This document shows positions 29,474 through 35,560 of a DNA stretch of 35,560 nucleotides, piece by piece. Source of the DNA: CAYJLC01 sp044426355 (GTDB taxonomy: Bacteria; Bacillota; Clostridia; Oscillospirales; Butyricicoccaceae). Location of the stretch: contig JAWXUO010000018.1 in assembly GCA_044426355.1 (NCBI GenBank), positions 1 through 35,560 of the forward strand. The letters run 5' to 3'. The notes under the pieces were generated by a model. It did no database searches. It had not been told where the DNA came from and saw nothing but the letters and a program-made list of their open reading frames with translations. How positions within the stretch are numbered: position 1 is the first letter of the stretch; each line of letters starts with the position of its first letter. The position numbers and the translations under genes were made by a program.

Positions 29474-32080
29474 TCTCTTAAATGTAAACTGCGACAGATC
29501 TTGTGTAGCTCTTGCTTTTTCTGCTTTTTCACGTTCTTTTTCTTCGTGTTCTTTTATTAAACGAATTTCTTCAAGTCTTCTTAATATAAAAAACGCTGAT
29601 ATTGCAATACCCATTGCTGTTACTGTTATAAGTAAACCAACTACCAAAACCATATTTACCGAAGAACCACTGTTTTGATTTGATGTATCCTCGGTTAAAC
29701 CCGAGTTCCCAGACACATCGCCATTACCCGATGGAGCTGATGTTAAAATATCAAAAGTTGTAGAATTAACTTCTTCTAAAAGCATGAATAATCTATATAG
29801 ATACACAGCTGCATCTTGTCTGGTAATAGGCGAAAGCGACTCTATAACTTCGCCAGGTAAAACTATACCTTCTCTAATAGCTAGAGCCATTTGAGTAGTA
29901 GCCCAGCTGTTTGCTGTTTCTGTTCCAAAAATCCAACCTAAATATTCGTCTTCACTATCTGGATATACATAACCTTTTTTATCTGCAAGCGTTCGAGCAA
30001 TAAGCATTAAAACTTGTTCTGTAGTAATATCATGATTTCCCCAAAACTCTCCATTATCGTATCCAGAAACAATATTCCAAGCTTCTGCTGAGGCAACAAA
30101 GCTATAATATTCTGACGTTATAGGTACGTCTGTAAAAGATGTTTCATAAGTTGTATTTAGTGCAAAAAACATTCTTACTAATGCTTTTGTAAATTCATAT
30201 CTAGTTAAATTTTCATCTGGTCTAAAGTTTCCTGAAAAATCAAGTTCAAAAAATCCCTTAGATGCCATGAAAAGTAGCTCTGCTCTGTATTTATCATCTA
30301 TATCATTAATTTCTACAGAATTATCTACTATCATGTATTTTCCTGAATATGTCGTTTGAAACGAAATTACGTTGTTTATAGCGTCATATTGACCACCCCA
30401 GTTATCATCTGTTCCAGAAAAACTAGCTATAACCGTAGCAAATTCATTGTTTGTAGGTAGCATTATAGTTACTGGTGATGCAATTTGTAATATAACTTCT
30501 TCGTTTCCATCAAAAAACTCGCATAAATATATATCTTCTCCGTTTAAATTAAGTTTAAAAGTTACAGTCCCATTTGCATCTAAAATATCGTTTAAATTTT
30601 CTCCAGTTGTCGAAAAAACGTATTTCCCATCTTCTAGTAAAACCTGCATATATGCACCATTTAAAACATCTTTCATATCGCTGTTTATAGTGATTTTTAT
30701 ATCGCTTTCTTCAGCAAGTTTAGTATTTTTTACAACTAAAATAGTATTTATACTGATATTTTTATTAAGCACTTCCCCTACATTTGCAAGCATATTTTCT
30801 ACATCATGTTTAGTTTTTGTTGCAACATTAATAGATTGCGTTATAACTTCTGGGTCTATCACAATTTCGTTATCTGTAGCTGATACAGATACAGCCGATT
30901 GATTTGTTACTGCAACTTCAACAAAATTTGTTATTTCACCTTTTGCAACGTCGTTAATTTTTATTCCGTTTATATTTGCAAGTGCATTTTGTAAATACGA
31001 GCTTACCGTTTCTTCTGTGCCATTTACAAGTTCTGGAATTTTTTCAAAATCTAAAACTATATTAGATGTGCTTAAATATTGATTTACAGTACTTGTAAGC
31101 TCCGATTGAGTAGCTAAAACAGATGCAAATTCATCTGATATATGCGTTTGTTCGCCATTTCTTAAAACAGTTCTTACGATAGCACCGTTAATTTCGCCTA
31201 AATTATTTGTTACAACGTAGTATATACCTTCGCTTAAATCATAAATAGCTGTTATTTCGCCACTATTTACTTCTGCAACAACATCTGTTATACTAGTTAC
31301 TATAGATTGTTCGCCGTTTGATAATATATTAGAAAAAGTGTATTTAACATCATTTTCGCTATTTGCTACGTTAAAACTCACAGTAGCATTTGTAAGTTCT
31401 GTATTACGAGAACCTACAGAAACATTATTCCATTGGTTTTGTGTTCCTGTAAAATACACATTTTTAAGGCTTGAACAATTAGAAAAAGCTTCATAATTTA
31501 TTTTTGTTACACTACCATTAATTGTAACAGAAGAAAGATTAGTACAACCACTAAATAAAGATGAGCTAATTTCTGTAACACTACTTGGTATCGTAAAACT
31601 TGTTAAACTAGTACAGCCAGAAAATGCTGAAAAACCTATAGTTGTAACACTTTTTGGAATTTCTATACTTTTAAGACTAATGCATTCAAAAAACGCTGAT
31701 GTTCCTATTGACGTAACTGTACTTGGTATAGAAACTAAAGCTAATTTTGGACAAGAAGCAAACGCTCTATCGCCAATTTTTGTCATACCCGTCGAAAGAG
31801 ATACCGTAGTTAAATTTTCGCACGCCCAAAATGCATAATCATCTATCGCCGTTACAACAACATTATTAATCACACTTGGAACATAAATGCTTGTCACTGT
31901 TTTATCAGCATTAGATATAATTCCAGTAGCTTCGTCAAAGTATACGCCACCACCTACAATCCAATCTGCTGTTATGTATTGATTTTCAGCACTCGCTACT
32001 GTTAAAAAAGGCGTTACACCTAATATATTCAACAATATTGTTAAAACTATACAAAATGACCCGATTTTTTTCTTTATCAT
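29471..32080 (-). CDS. BspA-like leucine-rich repeat surface protein with SLH domains and C-terminal anchor
   Basis: 869 residues from the ATG after GTGGAG; an upstream ATG 13 codons earlier lacks a ribosome site. A signal peptide (about 1-30) is followed by six 23-residue LRR_5/BspA repeats of the type AFxxCxxLxxVxIPxSVTxIG (about residues 75-215), a long Ser/Thr/Val-rich region, and about three S-layer-homology modules near residues 610-780 (ENLTRYEFTKALVRMFFA; ITRQDAAVYLYRLF). A Gly/Ser/Asn-rich linker and one membrane segment with a charged cytoplasmic tail end the protein. Carrying both SLH modules and a membrane anchor is noteworthy. BspA-type repeats usually mediate binding to host or microbial surfaces. 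Confidence 0.85.
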   Translation of the reverse strand: MIKKKIGSFCIVLTILLNILGVTPFLTVASAENQYITADWIVGGGVYFDEATGIISNADKTVTSIYVPSVINNVVVTAIDDYAFWACENLTTVSLSTGMTKIGDRAFASCPKLALVSIPSTVTSIGTSAFFECISLKSIEIPKSVTTIGFSAFSGCTSLTSFTIPSSVTEISSSLFSGCTNLSSVTINGSVTKINYEAFSNCSSLKNVYFTGTQNQWNNVSVGSRNTELTNATVSFNVANSENDVKYTFSNILSNGEQSIVTSITDVVAEVNSGEITAIYDLSEGIYYVVTNNLGEINGAIVRTVLRNGEQTHISDEFASVLATQSELTSTVNQYLSTSNIVLDFEKIPELVNGTEETVSSYLQNALANINGIKINDVAKGEITNFVEVAVTNQSAVSVSATDNEIVIDPEVITQSINVATKTKHDVENMLANVGEVLNKNISINTILVVKNTKLAEESDIKITINSDMKDVLNGAYMQVLLEDGKYVFSTTGENLNDILDANGTVTFKLNLNGEDIYLCEFFDGNEEVILQIASPVTIMLPTNNEFATVIASFSGTDDNWGGQYDAINNVISFQTTYSGKYMIVDNSVEINDIDDKYRAELLFMASKGFFELDFSGNFRPDENLTRYEFTKALVRMFFALNTTYETSFTDVPITSEYYSFVASAEAWNIVSGYDNGEFWGNHDITTEQVLMLIARTLADKKGYVYPDSEDEYLGWIFGTETANSWATTQMALAIREGIVLPGEVIESLSPITRQDAAVYLYRLFMLLEEVNSTTFDILTSAPSGNGDVSGNSGLTEDTSNQNSGSSVNMVLVVGLLITVTAMGIAISAFFILRRLEEIRLIKEHEEKEREKAEKARATQDLSQFTFKR

Positions 32081-32180
32081 AAATTTCTCCACTTCACTAT
32101 TTTGTCCTAAATTTTCCATTATAATTATATCTTAAAAAAGCATATATAAAACGCTTTCTTTATTTGTTTACAATGCTTTT

Positions 32181-32209
32181 ATTATATCAAAACAATATGT
32201 TTAAGTCAA
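32181..32209 (-). promoter_or_regulatory. Sigma-A promoter of the LRR/SLH gene
   Basis: TTGACT (32204-32209), a 17-bp spacer and TATAAT (32181-32186) on the minus strand, about 100 bp before the start codon. Confidence 0.85.
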
Positions 32210-32243
32210 GCAATTTTTTCGGTTATTTCTTTTATTTAAAGGT

Positions 32244-32280
32244 AAAAAAACAAGCAAGCTTTAAACCTAAAACTTGCTTT
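32244..32280 (-). terminator. Terminator after niaR
   Basis: A stem AAGCAAG/CTTGCTT (32252-32258 with 32273-32279) and a T-run on the minus strand. Confidence 0.8.
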
Positions 32281-32312
32281 TATGTAAATTGAATTTTTTA
32301 TAAACTTCAAGG

Positions 32313-32822
32313 CTAGTTTTTATCTATAAACCCAAGTTTTGTAAGTCTTTTTACAACTTCTTCGTAATGCTTATTTGTAGGACAGCTAAGTGCGTGCATA
32401 TGCTGGTTGTTTGTTAAAACTGACAGTGAAAAAGAATTACTTTTTTCAAGTTTTTCTACAAACTCATCTACTTCAAACCTGCTAAAAACATGAATATTAC
32501 CACAAATTTCTCCATATACATCATGTTCTACTGTAACATTTAAAATTCCACAACCACAGTCAACTATCGTGTATAGTTCTTCTAAAATATCATGTTCATT
32601 ATGGTTACATGATATTAAGTATACTTTTTCATTTTCGTTATCTATAATATAACCTTTTGACGTAGCAATAATTTTATTTCCTCTCGCTCGTAAAATTGAT
32701 ATATCATTAACTACCACTTGGCGAGTTACACTACATTCTTTTGCTAGTTCACTAGCCTTAATCGGTTTGTTTGATTTTTGAATTTTTTCTAAAATCTCAT
32801 CTCTTCTTTTATCTATTGTCAC
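32313..32822 (-). CDS. niaR: NiaR-type transcriptional repressor of NAD biosynthesis
   Basis: 169 residues. An N-terminal winged HTH (about 5-60, IKASELAKECSVTRQVVVND) is followed by the 3H domain, whose three conserved histidines bind metal and nicotinate: EHDVYGEI, the middle region near NIHVFS, and HMHALSCP toward the end. NiaR (YrxA) proteins use nicotinic acid as co-repressor for nad and niacin-transport genes. Its targets are not adjacent. The start is GTG after GGGGGG; no better ATG is in frame. A 14-bp inverted repeat overlaps its promoter, which could allow autoregulation. Confidence 0.85.
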   Translation of the reverse strand: MTIDKRRDEILEKIQKSNKPIKASELAKECSVTRQVVVNDISILRARGNKIIATSKGYIIDNENEKVYLISCNHNEHDILEELYTIVDCGCGILNVTVEHDVYGEICGNIHVFSRFEVDEFVEKLEKSNSFSLSVLTNNQHMHALSCPTNKHYEEVVKRLTKLGFIDKN

Positions 32823-32852
32823 AAAGTACCCCCCATTTAGTATTTTTTGTAA

Positions 32853-32881
32853 ATTATACCACGTTAAAAATCTTTTTTCAA
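32853..32881 (-). promoter_or_regulatory. Sigma-A promoter of niaR
   Basis: TTGAAA (32876-32881), a 17-bp spacer and TATAAT (32853-32858) on the minus strand. Confidence 0.7.
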
Positions 32882-32904
32882 CAGTAAATTAAAAAAGATT
32901 TTTA
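32865..32904. repeat. 14-bp perfect inverted repeat between niaR and rpmG promoters
   Basis: Arms TAAAAATCTTTTTT (32865-32878) and its exact complement (32891-32904), with a 12-bp spacer. The left arm covers the niaR -35 box and the right arm ends 12 bp before the rpmG -35 box. It is a candidate operator; there is no T-run suited to termination. Confidence 0.5.
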
Positions 32905-32915
32905 GGTGTAAAAGC

Positions 32916-32944
32916 TTGACAACTCAATAGATATATGCTATATT
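32916..32944 (+). promoter_or_regulatory. Sigma-A promoter of rpmG-secE-nusG-rplK-rplA
   Basis: TTGACA (32916-32921), a 17-bp spacer and TATATT (32939-32944), about 90 bp before rpmG. Confidence 0.85.
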
Positions 32945-33031
32945 AATAAATACCTATGCAAGAACTATATTTACTAGGTATATTTATTATATCTACTTGC
33001 AAAGGGAGGCCAAATATAAGGAGGTGCCGAA

Positions 33032-33181
33032 ATGCGTGTAAAAATAACTCTAGCGTGCAATGATTGCAAGCAAAGAAATTACGACACAATTAAGAACAAA
33101 AAAAATGACCCTGACCGTTTAGAAATGAACAAATATTGTCGTTTTTGCAGAAAACACACTGTTCACAGAGAAACTAAATAG
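33032..33181 (+). CDS. rpmG: 50S ribosomal protein L33
   Basis: 49 residues, standard length. Zinc-binding type with CNDC and CRFC pairs (C9/C12 and C36/C39), and the family ending KYCRFCRKHTVHRETK. AAGGAGGTG precedes the ATG. First gene of the operon, with secE 31 bp downstream, the usual Firmicutes order. Confidence 0.95.
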   Translation: MRVKITLACNDCKQRNYDTIKNKKNDPDRLEMNKYCRFCRKHTVHRETK

Positions 33182-33212
33182 TATTTAAATGTTTAGAAAG
33201 GGTGTGGACTAA

Positions 33213-33470
33213 ATGTCAGAAAAAGAAAAATCGTCTAAAGACACTAAAGCTTTAACAGACGACAAAAAAACGAACAAACCAGCAAAGAAAAAATCAAAAT
33301 GGTTTAAAGAACTAAAAGCCGAAATGAAAAAAATAGTATGGCCTACAAAGGACCATGTTAAAACAAACACAGGTATAGTTTTGATGACTATTTTAATAGC
33401 AATACTAATAGTCACTAGCTTGGACTTTGTTTTCCAATTTATTAGTGATGCCCTAATAGCTTTGGGCTAA
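33213..33470 (+). CDS. secE: Preprotein translocase subunit SecE
   Basis: 85 residues. A charged, Lys-rich N-terminus is followed by the amphipathic helix with the WFKELKAEMKKIVWPTK motif (about 30-46) and a single membrane span (about 55-78), the standard Gram-positive SecE layout. It forms the SecYEG channel with SecY and SecG. It lies between rpmG and nusG as in most Firmicutes. AAAGGGTG precedes the ATG. Confidence 0.95.
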   Translation: MSEKEKSSKDTKALTDDKKTNKPAKKKSKWFKELKAEMKKIVWPTKDHVKTNTGIVLMTILIAILIVTSLDFVFQFISDALIALG

Positions 33471-33495
33471 ACGCCAAATTTAAGGGGGATAAAAA

Positions 33496-34044
33496 ATGTT
33501 AGAAGTTGCAAAATGGTATGTTGTAAATACCTATTCTGGATATGAAAAAAATGTTTGTAAAAGCATAAGACAAGCTGTTGAAAACAGAAGACTTCACGAT
33601 ATTATTCTTGAAACAGTTATACCAGAAGAAAAAGTAATCGAATTTAAAAACGGACAAGAAGTAGAAGTTTTTAGAAAATTATTTCCAGGTTACGTTATGA
33701 TTAAAATGATTTTAAATGACGATAGCTGGGTTTTAGTTAAAAACACTCGAGGTGTTACAGGCTTTGTTGGGGCAGATGCTAAGCCAACTCCCCTAACTGA
33801 ACAAGAAGTTAAAAACTTTGGCATAGAAGATTATGATAAAGATGACGAAGAAAAAGTTTCAGAAATCATAATTCCTTACGAAGTTTCAGACGGCGTTCGT
33901 GTAATTACCGGTCCACTTGAAGGCTCTATAGGAGTCGTTCAATCAATAGACAAAGAAAAAGGAACAGTTTCTGTTTTAATTTCTACTTATGGACGTGAAA
34001 CAAAAGTAGAACTAGGTCTTGCGAGCATTAAATCATTAGCATAG
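33496..34044 (+). CDS. nusG: Transcription termination/antitermination protein NusG
   Basis: 182 residues with the NGN domain (KWYVVNTYSGYEKNV at the start; FPGYVMIKM and NTRGVTGFVG in the middle) and the C-terminal KOW domain (DGVRVITGPLEGSIGVV). It binds RNA polymerase and couples it to Rho or ribosomes. GGGGG precedes the ATG. A structured element lies between it and rplK. Confidence 0.95.
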   Translation: MLEVAKWYVVNTYSGYEKNVCKSIRQAVENRRLHDIILETVIPEEKVIEFKNGQEVEVFRKLFPGYVMIKMILNDDSWVLVKNTRGVTGFVGADAKPTPLTEQEVKNFGIEDYDKDDEEKVSEIIIPYEVSDGVRVITGPLEGSIGVVQSIDKEKGTVSVLISTYGRETKVELGLASIKSLA

Positions 34045-34052
34045 CTTTTAAA

Positions 34053-34094
34053 GTGGGAGAGTATCTATTAAATTAGAAATCTCGCCATTACCAC
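34053..34094 (+). promoter_or_regulatory. Possible L1-binding mRNA motif upstream of rplK
   Basis: GTGG (34053-34056) pairs with CCAC (34091-34094). An asymmetric internal loop of GA opposite GCCATTA separates this from an inner GAG/CTC stem. The same layout recurs before rplA. Folded by eye. Confidence 0.4.
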
Positions 34095-34119
34095 AATTTA
34101 ATCGAGGAGGTGCACCTAA

Positions 34120-34545
34120 ATGGCACAAAAAGTAATAGGTTATATAAAACTACAAATTCCAGCAGGTAAAGCTACACCTGCACCACCAGTAGGTCCTGCA
34201 CTAGGACAACATGGTGTAAACATTATGTCTTTTACAAAAGAATTTAATGAAAAAACTAAAAACGATATTGGTCTTATCATTCCAGTAGTAATCACTGTAT
34301 ATGCAGATAGATCGTTTTCATTCATCACAAAAACACCACCAGCTCCAGTTTTAATCAAGAAAGCTTGTAAAATTGAAAGTGGTTCTGCTGTTCCAAACAA
34401 AACAAAAGTTGCACAAATTAGTAAAGCAGATATTAAACAAATTGCAGAAACTAAAATGCCAGACTTAAATGCTGCAAACATAGAAACAGCTATGAGCATG
34501 ATAGCAGGGACAGCTCGTTCTATGGGTATCACTGTAGAAGAATAA
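34120..34545 (+). CDS. rplK: 50S ribosomal protein L11
   Basis: 141 residues, the usual length. Family motifs: the N-terminal IKLQIPAGKATPAPPVGPAL, the GQHGVNIMSFTKEFN segment, FITKTPPAPVLIKKA, and the C-terminal GTARSMGITVEE. It binds the GTPase-associated region of 23S rRNA together with L10/L12. GAGGAGGTG precedes the ATG. Confidence 0.96.
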   Translation: MAQKVIGYIKLQIPAGKATPAPPVGPALGQHGVNIMSFTKEFNEKTKNDIGLIIPVVITVYADRSFSFITKTPPAPVLIKKACKIESGSAVPNKTKVAQISKADIKQIAETKMPDLNAANIETAMSMIAGTARSMGITVEE

Positions 34546-34576
34546 TAATTTAATTTATAAGCCAAAAAGGCTAAAT

Positions 34577-34604
34577 GTGGGAGGAATTTTTTCCGAATAA
34601 CCAC
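34577..34604 (+). promoter_or_regulatory. Possible L1-binding mRNA motif upstream of rplA
   Basis: GTGG (34577-34580) pairs with CCAC (34601-34604); an inner GGAA/TTCC stem with a TTTT loop is separated by GA opposite GAATAA. It resembles the L1 target on 23S rRNA and on L11-L1 mRNAs, which would allow L1 autoregulation. Confidence 0.45.
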
Positions 34605-34623
34605 TAAAGGAGGATTTAAACCT

Positions 34624-35319
34624 ATGCGTAGAGGTAAAAAATATATCGAGAGCGCAAAGCTAGTTGACACTACAAAATTATATGATCCAAACGAAGCTTT
34701 AAAAGTTGTTATAGATACAGCTAAAGCAAAATTTGATGAAACAATTGAAGTACACGTAAAACTAGGTGTAGACTCTCGTCACGCAGACCAACAAGTACGT
34801 GGTGCAATAGTATTGCCACACGGTACTGGTAAAAACATGAAAGTATTAGTTTTTGCACGTGGTGCAAAAGCAGACGAAGCAAAAGCAGCAGGAGCAGATT
34901 ATGTTGGTGCTGAGGATATGGTAGAAAGAATTCAAAAAGAAAATTTCTTTGATTACGATGTTGTAATTGCAACTCCTGATATGATGGGTGTTGTTGGTCG
35001 TATCGCTAGAGTTTTAGGACCTAAAGGTTTAATGCCAAATCCAAAAGCTGGAACAGTATCTATGGACGTTGCAAAAGCTGTTGAAGAATCAAAAGCTGGT
35101 AAAATTGAATATCGTTTAGATAAAACTAACATTATTCACTGTCCACTAGGAAAAGTATCTTTTGGAACAGAAAAACTAGAAGATAACTTCAACGCTCTTT
35201 TAGGAGCTATTGTAAAAGCAAAACCTGCAGCTGCAAAAGGACAATACATTCGTTCTTGCGTTGTAGCATCTACTATGGGACCTGGTGTAAAAATTAACCA
35301 AGCTCGTATTACAGAATAA
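34624..35319 (+). CDS. rplA: 50S ribosomal protein L1
   Basis: 231 residues, the usual length. It begins MRRGKKYIESAKLVD and has the RNA-binding residues and loops typical of L1: VHVKLGVDSRHADQQVRGA, LPHGTGK, TPDMMGVVGRIARVLGPKGL with MPNPKAGTV, and the C-terminal SSxxGPGxxI equivalent, ASTMGPGVKI. It forms the L1 stalk and often represses its own mRNA. AAAGGAGG precedes the ATG. Confidence 0.96.
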   Translation: MRRGKKYIESAKLVDTTKLYDPNEALKVVIDTAKAKFDETIEVHVKLGVDSRHADQQVRGAIVLPHGTGKNMKVLVFARGAKADEAKAAGADYVGAEDMVERIQKENFFDYDVVIATPDMMGVVGRIARVLGPKGLMPNPKAGTVSMDVAKAVEESKAGKIEYRLDKTNIIHCPLGKVSFGTEKLEDNFNALLGAIVKAKPAAAKGQYIRSCVVASTMGPGVKINQARITE

Positions 35320-35336
35320 AAAATACTAAATTTGTA

Positions 35337-35365
35337 TTGACAAACCTTTTGGTTTATGATATACT
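35337..35365 (+). promoter_or_regulatory. Sigma-A promoter of the rplJ operon
   Basis: TTGACA (35337-35342), a 17-bp spacer and TATACT (35360-35365). Confidence 0.85.
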
Positions 35366-35374
35366 ACTTAAGTA

Positions 35375-35495
35375 ATAAACCAAAGACAGTAGGAGTTTTC
35401 TTAAACTAGCTTAGCTAATCCTGCCGAGGTGTACACATCAATACATTATTATGTTTTTATGTGCTCTTGTGTCTTTGGATATAAGAGCATTTTTT
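35375..35495 (+). ncRNA. Ribosomal protein L10 leader
   Basis: Between the promoter and rplJ lie GACAGTAGGAG (35385-35395) and CCTGCCGAGGTGT (from about 35420), the conserved sequence pair of the L10 leader, which binds the L10-(L12)4 complex to repress rplJ-rplL. The leader ends in an intrinsic terminator (stem 35462-35468 with 35483-35489, then six T). Confidence 0.85.
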
Positions 35496-35513
35496 ATATA
35501 TGGAGGTGAAAAC

Positions 35514-35560
35514 ATGCCAAACAATAACGTTTTAGAATCTAAAAAACAAATCGTAAGCGA
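35514..35560 (+). CDS. rplJ: 50S ribosomal protein L10 (partial, N-terminus)
   Basis: Starts MPNNNVLESKKQIVSE after GGAGGTG and runs off the window. Identification rests on this start, the L10 leader upstream and its place after rplK-rplA. Confidence 0.85.
   Translation, partial: MPNNNVLESKKQIVS

Noticed and set aside
34140..34970. Minus-strand frames across rplK and rplA
   Set aside because: They lie within conserved ribosomal protein genes and have no independent support.
1..35560. CRISPR array
   Set aside because: The recurring elements are single 26-bp motifs before different genes and an irregular octamer cluster; no regular repeat-spacer pattern and no cas genes are seen.

Overview
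The window is AT-rich DNA from a spore-forming, low-GC Gram-positive bacterium, most likely an anaerobic Clostridia-type gut organism. The host evidence is a sigma-E-driven spoIVA, the rpmG-secE-nusG-rplK-rplA-rplJ cluster, a NiaR-type NAD regulator, a ROK glucokinase and a BspA-like/SLH surface protein. The species cannot be named from the sequence.

Positions 1 to about 23,770 are one side of a prophage. Essentially every gene is on the minus strand, so the region reads right to left. From right to left it holds: a leftward sigma-A-type promoter and a leader hairpin (23.6-23.45 kb); a block of small, largely membrane-associated proteins including three DUF6353-like paralogues (23.4-15.3 kb); a dCMP deaminase; a replication module (one 1405-residue SF3 helicase / archaeo-eukaryotic primase-like / family B DNA polymerase protein, a BRO-N/ssDNA-binding-like fusion, a methyltransferase-like protein and an SF2 helicase); a SleB-like hydrolase; a divergent ThyX-like protein; a dATP/dGTP-diphosphohydrolase-like protein; a 400-bp gene-free region rich in CCCACTTT/AAAGTGGG repeats; a singly promoted gene of unknown function; two PD-(D/E)XK-type nucleases; and the start of a probable structural protein running off the left edge. 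No integrase, repressor, terminase or portal is visible, so the other half of the phage lies left of position 1.

The prophage sits inside spoIVA. The gene (23733-24971, minus) matches the family up to a conserved Ala-Pro-Ser-Ile-His, then continues for 12 unrelated residues and stops, losing roughly the last 90 residues. Phage genes and spoIVA have the same orientation. This resembles skin-like intervening elements of mother-cell sporulation genes, which are cut out during sporulation, but the other gene fragment and the recombinase are outside the window.

The phage DNA also carries eight copies of a 26-bp motif with invariant spacing, all on the minus strand. Six stand before a single small gene that is followed by a hairpin/T-run terminator. 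One stands before a non-coding stretch that can fold into two tandem cloverleaf-like structures. One precedes the nuclease genes at the left end. These look like monocistronic cassettes embedded in a long operon.

Positions about 23,770-35,560 are host chromosome: spoIVA (minus); a GNAT/membrane/C-terminal-domain fusion protein (plus); phosphoglucomutase and glucokinase as an operon (plus); an LRR/SLH surface protein (minus); niaR (minus); then the ribosomal/secE/nusG cluster (plus) with an L10 leader before rplJ.
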